A stretch of 64,000 nucleotides of DNA from Gemmatales bacterium (GTDB lineage Bacteria; Planctomycetota; Planctomycetia; Gemmatales; Gemmataceae), in contig BPJP01000001.1 in the NCBI GenBank assembly GCA_026004675.1, positions 124,001 to 188,000 on the forward strand, given 5' to 3'. Positions 37,241-46,078 of this stretch are shown one piece after another. A program made the position numbers and the translations under genes. Below the pieces are notes generated by a model. It was not told where the DNA came from and did no database searches. It saw only the letters and a program-made list of their open reading frames with translations. The first letter of the stretch is position 1, and every line of letters starts with the position of its first letter.

Positions 37241-38671
37241 TCACTTTCCTCTTCGTTCGGGCAGCAAAGCACGCAACCTGGCACAGATTTCGGCATAGGC
37301 CGGATCGTCGGCCAGATTCTTGTTTTCGCCAGGATCGGTTCGATGATCGTAGAGCATGCGTGCCGCGACCTTGCCTCCTGGATCGATCCACTCGGTGTAG
37401 CGATATCTTGTCGTGACGACGGAATCGGCTTTGCCATACCGGCTCAGGGCCTTGTCTTTCCACGGAGCTTTGGGGTTTTTCAAAAGAGGCACAAAGCTCT
37501 GCCCTTCCAGGTGCCGAGGTAATGAAAGACCTGCCAACTCGCAAAGTGTCGGGTACAGGTCGAGCAATTCGACGAGGGCATTGGCTTTTTGGCCGGCAGC
37601 AAAGCCGGGAGCGTCGACGAGCAAAAGCGTCCGCAGCGAAGTTTCGAAACAACAATGCTTGCACCAGAGCCGGTGTTCACCGAGATTCCAGCCGTGATCC
37701 CCCCAGACGACGATGATCGTATTCTCCCTCAAACCGAGTTTGTCAAGTTGCTCGATCACTTTTCCGATCTGGGCATCGACATAGCTGGTGCATGCCGAAT
37801 AGCCGTGAATCATTTGGCGGACGAAATCGGGGGCGAACAGCCGTTTCTTGTCGAGCGGTGCATACATGCCGCCCACGAGTTCACCGCTATTGTGGAAAGC
37901 CTCTTTGGGCACGTTTCGGGAGCGGTCGAGATTATCGGGAAGGGGCAGCTTTTCGCGATTGTACAGGTCCCAATAGCGTTTGGGAGCCAGGAACGGCAGA
38001 TGGGGTTTGTAAAAACCGACGGCCAGAAAAAACGGTTTTTCCCCTTTTTGAAGTCGGTGCAATTCTTCGATGGCTTTCGCGGCCAGTTCGCCGTCCTGGT
38101 ATTTGTCGTCGTCGACGTCCGCTGCTTCGAAGACTGGTCCGCGAAACGCGGGATGCCTGGTCGGGTTTCGTTTGGCAATCGTCCGAGCCTCTTCAGTCAG
38201 GTATCGAGCGTAAGGGGGTTTGGGAGCCCACGGCGGCTTCGACCAGGCTTTGGCCGTGTCTTCGGGTGCGTGAAATACCTTCCCCAGCGAAATACATTCG
38301 TAGCCGTGCGCTTTGAAATACTCCGGCAACGTCATGACGCCGGGGGCATCGCGGTCGACGCGAGCATTCCACGTGCGAAATCTTCTTGGCGTTGGTCTCA
38401 AGCCGGTCAGAAGGCTTGATCGCGAGGCGCCGCACACCGGCACTTGACAGTAGGCACGTTCGAAAAGCATGCCTTGGCGGGCCAGGCGATCGAGGTTCGG
38501 CGTGACGGCATAACTCACCCCATAAGCTTTCGTGTGCGGGCGCAGATCGTCCACGGCAATGAATAGCACATTCGGGCGCTTCCTGGCCGGTGGCTCTGCT
38601 CCACTTGCCGAAACCAAAGACGCCACGCTGGCAACAAGGACGAGCCACCATCGTAGTCGGCGTTCAGGCAT
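37241..38671 (-). CDS. Secreted sulfatase (iduronate-2-sulfatase-like)
   Basis: 476 residues from ATG 38671; the open frame extends to 38815 but the extra part lies inside the upstream gene. A signal peptide (about 1-23) precedes RPNVLFIAVDDLRP with the two metal-binding Asp residues. The site converted to formylglycine is the Cys in VCGASRSSLLTGLRP (the pattern is C-x-A-S-R instead of C-x-P-S-R, common in iduronate-2-sulfatase-like members). VGFYKPHLPF, VWGDHGWNLGEH and LSRYGKADSVVTTRYRY complete the fold. It begins five bases after the stop of the ceramidase-like gene and uses GGGAG within that gene's end, so the two are coupled. Such enzymes remove sulfate from algal or host glycans. Confidence 0.92.
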   Translation of the reverse strand: MPERRLRWWLVLVASVASLVSASGAEPPARKRPNVLFIAVDDLRPHTKAYGVSYAVTPNLDRLARQGMLFERAYCQVPVCGASRSSLLTGLRPTPRRFRTWNARVDRDAPGVMTLPEYFKAHGYECISLGKVFHAPEDTAKAWSKPPWAPKPPYARYLTEEARTIAKRNPTRHPAFRGPVFEAADVDDDKYQDGELAAKAIEELHRLQKGEKPFFLAVGFYKPHLPFLAPKRYWDLYNREKLPLPDNLDRSRNVPKEAFHNSGELVGGMYAPLDKKRLFAPDFVRQMIHGYSACTSYVDAQIGKVIEQLDKLGLRENTIIVVWGDHGWNLGEHRLWCKHCCFETSLRTLLLVDAPGFAAGQKANALVELLDLYPTLCELAGLSLPRHLEGQSFVPLLKNPKAPWKDKALSRYGKADSVVTTRYRYTEWIDPGGKVAARMLYDHRTDPGENKNLADDPAYAEICARLRALLPERRGK

Positions 38672-38675
38672 GAAG

Positions 38676-40109
38676 CTACTCCCACAGAGCATTGATTCGC
38701 TTGACGGTTTCTTCCACAAGAACCTGGCCCCCTTTTGGACCAACGAGGTTACTGGCGACTTCGGCTGAGTAGCCGCCGCCACGAACCGCTTTCTCCGTTG
38801 GAACGTAGGTTCCATAGCCGGCCAGTTGCACGGTCATCGTCATCACGGCCTGGCTGCGGGTTTTCATCCGCAGTCCGAAATCCAAAAACAGCTCGAAAGG
38901 ATTGGTCGCCAATGCCACCTCTCCCAGACGGACCACGTGCAATTCAACCGGGTATGTCGTTTTCTCTTTCTGCGTCCGATACCTCTCGATGATTTGCTTT
39001 TGCCGGTTGACCATCCATTTTGCTCCCGGTTTGGGCTTCGACCATTCTTTGAGGAGTTCTTGCGCTTGCTCGTACTCGGCTTTGGTGACTTGGCGAACGG
39101 GCAGATCGATTCGGGCGGTGACATGAGCCAACTCGAGCGATGTCCGGGCTTCTTTACAGTAGGGAAAAACATCGGTAACAGCCCGCGCGATCCGGCGGGC
39201 GATTTCCTGCCGACGATCCAACCCCCGCCGCTGACGCATCCTGTCTTCCGCTTTTTTCCGATACATCAAATGAGGTGAGATATCGCCGGCAGCGGCACAT
39301 TGCGGCAAGACGAACAGTTTGTCGCCAAATTCTTTGCGAAGCGCCAGCCTCGTCTCATGCCAGAAATCAGCCGACACTTCGGATAAGCCTTCCGTCTCCT
39401 GAGCCGGACAAGCCACATTGACAACGATGCCAGTCAGGTTCTTGTCGGCATCCCAGAAAAAGAGGAGTTCGACGCCGTGGTCTTCATAGCCCTCGAACTC
39501 ACGAAAGTCCTTGCGTGCCGTAGGGCCGTACATGATGGCTTTGCCGTTGGCGAAGACCGCCCGACGATTATGGCCGACCACGGCATGTCCCAGTCCCCAA
39601 CTCATCGCCGCTGGGGCACGCGACTTCCACGCTTGGACGACTGCCTGCTCGGCCTGCTCGACCACGAACAATTCGTATTCCCGCGGCGACAAGACATTCT
39701 TCGGAATGTCGTAACTCCCCTCTTCCAAAACGGGGCTCGTATGCGTGTGGGTTGCATGGACAATAAGTTTGAGTGGATCGACTTCGGGAAGCGACTTTCG
39801 CAGGCGTTGCCTTAACCGAGGCGCGACGTCGCCGCGAATGGCGAGCAGATCGCACGATAGCCAAATGACCTGATCGATCGGCTTGTCGCCATCGCGGGTT
39901 TCGAGGGCCAGGGCCGTGCAGGTAAGCGGGTCGCGGATTTTTCTGGCGATGCGGAGTCGCCGTTGCCCAGCCAAGGGCGCAGGGAGTTTGGGAGATAGGT
40001 CGCGCTGTGCCCAGCCGGCATAGAGTTTGCCGCTCTGAACCGGTTCCGCCCGGACCGGCAGCGTCCACCAGCAAACGAAAGCCATGACGACCGAAAAAAG
40101 CTGTCTCAT
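38676..40109 (-). CDS. Secreted neutral/alkaline ceramidase-like protein
   Basis: 477 residues with a signal peptide (about 1-21). The N-terminal domain of neutral/alkaline non-lysosomal ceramidases is seen in YAGWAQRDLSPKLPAP, SCDLLAIRGD, IVHATHTHTSP with the zinc-binding His pair, VVGHNRR and VNVACPAQETEG. The C-terminal immunoglobulin-like domain of true ceramidases is missing; the protein ends with GTYVPTEKAVRGGGYSAEVAS, the typical planctomycete short form. The real substrate of these short forms is not known. It heads an operon with the sulfatase, suggesting joint degradation of sulfated extracellular material. Confidence 0.87.
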   Translation of the reverse strand: MRQLFSVVMAFVCWWTLPVRAEPVQSGKLYAGWAQRDLSPKLPAPLAGQRRLRIARKIRDPLTCTALALETRDGDKPIDQVIWLSCDLLAIRGDVAPRLRQRLRKSLPEVDPLKLIVHATHTHTSPVLEEGSYDIPKNVLSPREYELFVVEQAEQAVVQAWKSRAPAAMSWGLGHAVVGHNRRAVFANGKAIMYGPTARKDFREFEGYEDHGVELLFFWDADKNLTGIVVNVACPAQETEGLSEVSADFWHETRLALRKEFGDKLFVLPQCAAAGDISPHLMYRKKAEDRMRQRRGLDRRQEIARRIARAVTDVFPYCKEARTSLELAHVTARIDLPVRQVTKAEYEQAQELLKEWSKPKPGAKWMVNRQKQIIERYRTQKEKTTYPVELHVVRLGEVALATNPFELFLDFGLRMKTRSQAVMTMTVQLAGYGTYVPTEKAVRGGGYSAEVASNLVGPKGGQVLVEETVKRINALWE

Positions 40110-40714
40110 GCCGTTCCTTTCAATATCATGCCAAAGAGGACTCCTGGTTCACTTTAGCTTTCAGCGACCGGTATACAAGCCCGTGTCGTTGAGGTGCGGC
40201 CGAGCCGTCTGGCTTGTAGACGTCGCCTCGCGGCATTGGAGTGGTGTTCCGACTTGTAGCTGCTACTTGCCCGTTGCCTATGTAAGTGTCTTGGCCGACA
40301 ATGACCTCGCCAGGCGCTCGACCCGAGGGGCTGAGGGGCTGAGGGGCTGGCTAAAAATGATTTGCCCTTGACAGTGGCTCTGGGGAACTCTAGACTTTTA
40401 ACAGAACGCATCCAGTGCCGTCGCGCTGCCGACAGTTCACGTTCTGAAACTTGCTTGCTCATCTTTGTGAAAAGTAGGGAATCACCACGAAATTGGCTGG
40501 TAGCGTTACGGTGCCTTCGTACCGAGTCCTCGGGGTCGGATTCTGAATTGCGACAGGGATTGATTGAATCTTTGAGGCTCCCGTCCGCCGGACATGCCTA
40601 AACCATGCGTATCGGCCATCCAGGCGACAAGTTGGGTTCATGACAAGAGCAGCCAATCGGGATTGAGGCAGTGGCGCAAAGCTGCCGACTTTTCAGCCGG
40701 CATGAGACAGCGCA
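40110..40714. other. Intergenic region with a short tandem repeat
   Basis: 605 bases between divergent genes (ceramidase and polA), so it should hold two promoters. No gene or RNA is recognised. Three tandem copies of the octamer GGGGCTGA/GGGGCTGG lie at 40327-40350. Short open frames here have no ribosome binding sites or recognisable products. Confidence 0.6.
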
Positions 40715-43546
40715 ATGGCATCCGGGCGAATGTACCTGGTCGACTCGCACTCGCTCATTTTTCAGGGATTTCATGCCATTTCCCAGATGAGCAGCCCGGA
40801 CGGGTTACCTACGAATGCTGTGTTTGCCTTTGCCCGCGATTTGCTGACGCTACGGCAGGACAACCCGGAATATCTGCTCTGCGCATTCGAGGCAGGGCCG
40901 ACGTTTCGAGAAGAGATTTATCCACCATACAAGGCGCACCGGCCACCGATGCCCGACGACCTGCGCCTGCAAATAGACATCATTCGCGAGATGCTTGACG
41001 CCATGTGCATTCCGGTGGTCAGCAGAGAATCGTTCGAAGCCGACGATATCATCGCGACGTTGGCCCGTGCAGGCGCCGAACGCGGTCTGGAAGTGTCGAT
41101 CTACAGCACCGACAAAGACTGTCGGCAATTGCTCAACGGCCATATCCGCATCGTCAATCTGCGCAAGCACAAGGTGCTCGATCGTGCCGGCTTGATGGAG
41201 GAATGGGGAATCACGCCAGAACAAGTGGTCGATTTGCAGGCCCTCGTTGGCGATCCGGTCGACAACATCCCCGGCATTCCGGGAGTTGGTATCAAGACGG
41301 CCGCCAAACTTCTTCAGGAATACGGCAACATCGATAACATTCTGAAATGCCTTGATGAAGGCAAACTCGATGGCAGTTTGTCACGCAGGAACCTGGCGGA
41401 TAAAATCCGCATGCATCGCGACAAACTGCTTCTGAGCAGGAGTCTAGCACGCCTGCGGACGGATGTGCCGCTCGAATTCGACTGGGAAGGGTGGAAGCTG
41501 CGCGACTGGGACGGGCCGAGGCTGTTGAAGTTGTTTGAACGGCTTGGCTTTCGCCGATTTGCCGACGAAGTCCGCAAGACCTTGTCGGCACCGCCTTCCT
41601 CGCATACCCTTTTCGCCGACTGGGACAAGGAGTCCGAGGCCGACCCCAAACCGAGAAACGACGGGCGACTTCACCCCGACCAGTGGCAGGCATGTTATCG
41701 ACTGGTTCAGACGGCCGACCAGTTCGCTGAGTTCTTCCAAATACTCAAGACGCAGAAGCGGTTGGCTGTCGATCTGGAAACCACGCATTTGCAGCCCAGA
41801 CAGGCGGATATTGTCGGCTACGCCTTTTGCTGGTCGCCCGGCGAGGCCTGGTATCTCCCGGTTCAAGGACCGCCTGGCGAAACCGTCCTCGACCCGGAAA
41901 CGACCAGGAACGCTTTGAAAGATATTTTTGAAAACCCAAACATTGAAAAAATTAATCAAAATATCAAATACGACTGGGTTGTATTACGGCAACAGGGCGT
42001 CGAACTGTCCGGGGTCGTGGGGGACCCGATGCTGGCCGATTACCTCTTGCATGCCGGCGACCGCATCCATCGGCTGGATGACTTGTCCCTGCGCTATCTG
42101 AACCACCGCATGATTCCGATCGCGGCGTTGATCGGCAAAGGCAAGAAGCAGATCAGCATGGCGGAAGTGCCATTGCCAAAGATCGCGGAATACGCTGGCG
42201 AAGACGCCGACGTGGCATGGCGGCTGACGGCACTGCTCGAAGCCGAACTCCAGAAAGCCCATTTGGATAAGCTCTATGCCGAACTAGAAATACCATTGAT
42301 CGAGGTGCTGGCCGATCTGGAGTTCAACGGCGTCCGCGTCGATACCGGCTTGTTGAAGAAATTGAGCGCGCAGATGGCGCAGCAGTTGCAAGAATTGGAA
42401 AAAGAAATATACGAGTTGGCCGGACAAGAGTTCAACATCGCATCGCCGCAACAACTGCGCCGGGTTTTGTTCGACGATTTGAAATTACCGAAACAGCGGC
42501 GGACAAGTATCACCGGCGAAGCCAGCACGGGACAGGAAACGCTGGAACGCCTGGCGGCTTTAGGACACGTCCTGCCAGCCAAAATCCTCGAACACCGCCA
42601 GATAGCCAAGCTCAAGAGCACATACGTCGATGCACTGCCGGCGCTCATCCATCCGCGGACCGGCCGGATTCATGCGTCGTTCAACCAGACCGTCACCGCC
42701 ACCGGACGTCTAAGTTCCAGCGATCCGAACTTGCAGAATATCCCCATCCGGACGGAACTAGGTCGGCAGATTCGGCAGGCATTCATCCCCGAGGAAGGAT
42801 ACGTCCTCTTGACGGCTGATTATTCTCAAATTGAGCTGCGCATGTTGGCTCATTTCAGCGAAGATCCGGAACTCTGTCGGGCTTTTGCCGAGGATCGCGA
42901 TATCCATTCCTCGGTGGCAGCGCAGATCTTCGGTGTCGCCGAGGAAGATGTGACGGCAGAAATGCGCCGCGTTGCCAAAACGGTCAATTTCGGCGTGATC
43001 TATGGGATGAGCGCATTCGGCCTGGCTCAGCGGTTGGGCATCGACAAAGAGGAAGCAGCGCGTTTCATCGACATGTACTTCGGGCGCTATGCACGTGTCT
43101 TGGATTACCAGACCAGACTGTTGGACGATTGTCGCAAAAACCGCTACGTGACGACGATCCTGGGTCGACGTCGCGAGATTTCTGGAATCCGTGCGAAATC
43201 ATCGTACCAGCAGCGCAACCAGCCCGAGCGCGAAGCGATCAACATGCAGATTCAAGGGTCGGCGGCGGATTTGATCAAGTTGGCGATGCTGCATATTTAT
43301 CGCCGCCTGCGCGAAGAAAAACAGCCTGCACGCATGTTGTTGACCGTACATGACGAGCTGGTCTTCGAAGTCCATCCTGACCAATTGGAAGCGGTCGCCT
43401 CGCTCGTCGACGAAGAAATGACGGGGGCGATGGAGTTGCGCGTCCCATTGAAGGTCGACCTGGCTGCCGGTCCCAACTGGCTCGACGTCGAGGAAATCCA
43501 TGTCGGGACGTGCTCAGGCGGAACGGCGAAACAGGGAACTGGATAA
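40715..43546 (+). CDS. polA: DNA polymerase I
   Basis: 943 residues. The 5' nuclease domain (about 1-290) shows YLVDSHSLIFQGFHA, FEADDIIATLA, YSTDKDCRQLL and GDPVDNIPGIPGVG. The 3'-5' exonuclease domain (about 320-520) keeps its catalytic acids (AVDLETT, NIKYDWVVL, YAGEDADVAW), so proofreading should work. The polymerase domain (about 560-943) has SSSDPNLQNIP, ADYSQIELRMLAH, RRVAKTVNFGVIYGMS and LTVHDELVFEV. Roles are Okazaki fragment maturation and repair. The start ATG 40715 has no strong Shine-Dalgarno. The gene overlaps or abuts coaE, and polA-coaE-rho in a row suggests one transcript. Confidence 0.97.
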   Translation: MASGRMYLVDSHSLIFQGFHAISQMSSPDGLPTNAVFAFARDLLTLRQDNPEYLLCAFEAGPTFREEIYPPYKAHRPPMPDDLRLQIDIIREMLDAMCIPVVSRESFEADDIIATLARAGAERGLEVSIYSTDKDCRQLLNGHIRIVNLRKHKVLDRAGLMEEWGITPEQVVDLQALVGDPVDNIPGIPGVGIKTAAKLLQEYGNIDNILKCLDEGKLDGSLSRRNLADKIRMHRDKLLLSRSLARLRTDVPLEFDWEGWKLRDWDGPRLLKLFERLGFRRFADEVRKTLSAPPSSHTLFADWDKESEADPKPRNDGRLHPDQWQACYRLVQTADQFAEFFQILKTQKRLAVDLETTHLQPRQADIVGYAFCWSPGEAWYLPVQGPPGETVLDPETTRNALKDIFENPNIEKINQNIKYDWVVLRQQGVELSGVVGDPMLADYLLHAGDRIHRLDDLSLRYLNHRMIPIAALIGKGKKQISMAEVPLPKIAEYAGEDADVAWRLTALLEAELQKAHLDKLYAELEIPLIEVLADLEFNGVRVDTGLLKKLSAQMAQQLQELEKEIYELAGQEFNIASPQQLRRVLFDDLKLPKQRRTSITGEASTGQETLERLAALGHVLPAKILEHRQIAKLKSTYVDALPALIHPRTGRIHASFNQTVTATGRLSSSDPNLQNIPIRTELGRQIRQAFIPEEGYVLLTADYSQIELRMLAHFSEDPELCRAFAEDRDIHSSVAAQIFGVAEEDVTAEMRRVAKTVNFGVIYGMSAFGLAQRLGIDKEEAARFIDMYFGRYARVLDYQTRLLDDCRKNRYVTTILGRRREISGIRAKSSYQQRNQPEREAINMQIQGSAADLIKLAMLHIYRRLREEKQPARMLLTVHDELVFEVHPDQLEAVASLVDEEMTGAMELRVPLKVDLAAGPNWLDVEEIHVGTCSGGTAKQGTG

Positions 43547-43557
43547 CTGGCACAGAT

Positions 43558-44235
43558 GTGATTGGAACAAAACCGGTAATTGGTCTGGTTGGTGGCATCG
43601 GCAGCGGCAAAAGCCTGGTGGCGAAGCACCTGGCACGTCATGGCGGCTGTATCGTCTCAGGAGACGCATTGGGACATGAGGCCTTGAGACAGCCCGAGAT
43701 TTTTGAACGCGTGGTCGCGACCTGGGGCCAGCAGGTTGTCAAACCGGACGGCGACATCGATCGCCGACAACTTGGCCGGATCGTTTTCAACGATCCCGCA
43801 GAACGAAAAAAACTGGAAGCCCTCGTCTTCCCGTATATCGGCGAGGGAATCAAACGGCAGATAGCCCAGGCGCAAGAAGACGAACGCTGCCGATTTGTGG
43901 TGCTCGATGCCGCTATCATGTTGGAAACAGGTTGGAATAACGTGTGTGACTGGATCGTCTATGTTGATAGTCCCCGGCCGATTCGCTTGCAACGGCTGGC
44001 GGAAAGCCGGGGCTGGGATGAGAAGGAGGTAATCCAACGTGAACGAGCGCAAATGCCTTTGACAAAAAAAGCAAGCCGGGCCGATTTCGCCATCGACAAC
44101 TCCGGCACCCCGGAGGACGTCGCCAGGCAAGTGGACCGGTTCATCCAACAACTGGAAAAGCAACTCCGTATTGGTTCAATGGAGAAATCATTGTCCTCAA
44201 GCGGACCGAATTCCTCGGTCCGGAATTGTTCGTGA
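43558..44235 (+). CDS. coaE: Dephospho-CoA kinase
   Basis: Last step of coenzyme A synthesis, ATP-dependent phosphorylation of the 3'-hydroxyl of dephospho-CoA. About 225 residues from GTG 43558, 11 bases past the polA stop; the open frame starts at 43510 inside polA. Walker A is GLVGGIGSGKS, followed by IVSGDALGHEAL, RRQLGRIVFND, the VLDAAIMLETGW substrate motif and VDSPRPIRLQRLAESRGWDE; the DFAIDNSGT end is typical. A tail of about 20 residues after the core is not conserved. Together with panC at 1.2 kb it belongs to the pantothenate-CoA pathway. Confidence 0.93.
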   Translation: MIGTKPVIGLVGGIGSGKSLVAKHLARHGGCIVSGDALGHEALRQPEIFERVVATWGQQVVKPDGDIDRRQLGRIVFNDPAERKKLEALVFPYIGEGIKRQIAQAQEDERCRFVVLDAAIMLETGWNNVCDWIVYVDSPRPIRLQRLAESRGWDEKEVIQRERAQMPLTKKASRADFAIDNSGTPEDVARQVDRFIQQLEKQLRIGSMEKSLSSSGPNSSVRNCS

Positions 44236-44378
44236 AAGGAACCTTTTTCCACCTACCGTTGGCATTGCCTTGCGGTACACCCTTCGGGAGACCTTCGGTG
44301 TCCCCAGCAGGGCCAGGTGCCTCGCATGCAATTCCGAGGAAGCCTGCTTCACAATGCCAACAATGAAGGAGACCAATC

Positions 44379-45848
44379 ATGCCAGAAGCTAAAGGTCGAC
44401 GTGAAGTTCAAACAGGCCGTTCGCGCACACGCACGAAACCGCCGCCAACGGCTCTCGACAACGACGACATCCGCGAGGAAGTCCTCGATCGCCACGAAGA
44501 CGTGCTGGCCATGGAACGTGGCGACGACGAATACCTCGGTTTCGATCAGGAAGTCAACAACCGTTACGAAGAAATCAAACGGGGCAGTACGCACATAAGC
44601 GAACTGCAACAGATGACAATAGCCCAGCTGCAGAAAACCGCCAAGGATGAAGGCATCACCGACTTTGCAGGGCTGAAAAAACAAGACCTGATCTTCCGCA
44701 TCCTTAAAGAACGCGTCAAACAGAACGGCTTGATGTTCGGCGAAGGCACGCTCGAAGTGCTTCCGGACGGGTTCGGTTTTCTTCGCAGCCCCGATTATAA
44801 CTACCTGCCCTGCCCCGACGACATCTACATTTCCCCCAGCCAGATTCGGCGATTCGGGTTGCGTACCGGTTCTGTCGTCGCCGGTCAGATCAGGCCGCCG
44901 AAAGAAAACGAACGCTACTTCGCTCTGCTGCGCGTCGAAGCGATCAATTACAACGACCCGGAAATGCTGACGCAAAAGGTCGTTTTCGACGATCTGACGC
45001 CGTTGCATCCCAACGAACGGTTGATCCTCGAAACCGATCCCGACGAGATCAATATGCGCGTCATGGATTTGGTCACACCGATCGGCAAGGGCCAGCGTGG
45101 CTTGATCGTGGCGCCGCCGCGAACAGGCAAGACGATCCTTCTGCAAAAGATCGCCACCTCCATTCTCCGCAATCACAAAGATTGCTACGTCATCGTCCTG
45201 TTGATCGACGAGCGCCCCGAAGAAGTGACGGAAATGGAACGGACGGTAAAAGGCCCCAATTCGGAGGTCATCAGTTCCACGTTCGATGAACCGGCCAGCC
45301 GCCATGTTCAAGTCAGCGAAATGGTCATCGAGAAAGCCAAACGCATGGTGGAGTATGGTACCGACGTCGTCATCCTGCTCGATTCCATCACCCGTCTGGC
45401 ACGAGCCTACAATACCGAAGTTCCCCACTCCGGAAAAATCCTTTCCGGCGGGGTGGATGCCAATGCCTTGCACAAGCCGAAACGCTTTTTCGGCGCTGCT
45501 CGCAATATCGAGGAAGGCGGCAGCCTGACGATCATGGCGACCGCCCTCATCGACACGGGAAGCCGAATGGACGAGGTCATCTTCGAAGAGTTCAAAGGCA
45601 CGGGCAATATGGAACTCCACCTCGATCGCCGACTGGTCGATAAGCGCGTCTGGCCAGCCATCGACGTCAACCGATCCGGAACGCGCAAAGAAGAGCTTCT
45701 GCGCGATCCCGAGGAGTTGCGCCGCATTTATATCCTGCGCAAAGTGCTCAGCGATATGAATCCAGTCGAGGCGATGGAATTGCTTACCAATCGAATGAGC
45801 AAAACCAAGAACAACACCGAATTCTTGATGAGCATGAACCTTTCGTAA
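44379..45848 (+). CDS. rho: Transcription termination factor Rho
   Basis: Hexameric RNA helicase that ends transcription. 489 residues, with an N-terminal extension of about 70 charged residues before the Rho N-domain ([14 protein letters not shown]) and the cold-shock RNA-binding fold ([22 protein letters not shown]). ATPase motifs follow: Walker [26 protein letters not shown], Walker [18 protein letters not shown] and the secondary RNA site [22 protein letters not shown] region. RBS AAGGAG lies before ATG 44379. It is the third gene after polA and coaE and is followed by a perfect intrinsic terminator. Confidence 0.97.
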   Translation: MPEAKGRREVQTGRSRTRTKPPPTALDNDDIREEVLDRHEDVLAMERGDDEYLGFDQEVNNRYEEIKRGSTHISELQQMTIAQLQKTAKDEGITDFAGLKKQDLIFRILKERVKQNGLMFGEGTLEVLPDGFGFLRSPDYNYLPCPDDIYISPSQIRRFGLRTGSVVAGQIRPPKENERYFALLRVEAINYNDPEMLTQKVVFDDLTPLHPNERLILETDPDEINMRVMDLVTPIGKGQRGLIVAPPRTGKTILLQKIATSILRNHKDCYVIVLLIDERPEEVTEMERTVKGPNSEVISSTFDEPASRHVQVSEMVIEKAKRMVEYGTDVVILLDSITRLARAYNTEVPHSGKILSGGVDANALHKPKRFFGAARNIEEGGSLTIMATALIDTGSRMDEVIFEEFKGTGNMELHLDRRLVDKRVWPAIDVNRSGTRKEELLRDPEELRRIYILRKVLSDMNPVEAMELLTNRMSKTKNNTEFLMSMNLS

Positions 45849-45889
45849 AACGGCGGCGGATCGCACACACGATCGATTTGCAAAGCCGA

Positions 45890-45948
45890 GAACCAAGAAG
45901 CCTTGGCATCTTCGGAGTCGTCGCCAGGCTTCTTGGTTCGACTTTTTT
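45890..45948 (+). terminator. Rho-independent terminator after rho
   Basis: Perfect 14-base arms GAACCAAGAAGCCT (45890-45903) and AGGCTTCTTGGTTC (45926-45939) followed by ACTTTTTT. It lies 42 bases after the rho stop codon, so the gene for Rho is itself ended by an intrinsic terminator. Confidence 0.93.
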
Positions 45949-46078
45949 CGCCCTGACTGGTTTCAAGCCGATCGGCAGCTTCGTCTTGCATGAAATCGAC
46001 CAGGCGACTAGACTTCGCCAGCTTTGCGTCCGCGCAAACAAGGCGGAAGCAGGAACAGAAACGAGGCGGGCTTAAAGG

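Noticed and set aside
40327..40350. Three tandem GGGGCTGA octamers as a replication or regulatory iteron array
   Set aside because: Only three short copies, no AT-rich stretch and no DnaA-box cluster nearby; treated as a simple sequence repeat.
44349..45896. 515-residue minus-strand open frame covering rho
   Set aside because: It is a shadow of rho; all conserved motifs are on the plus strand.
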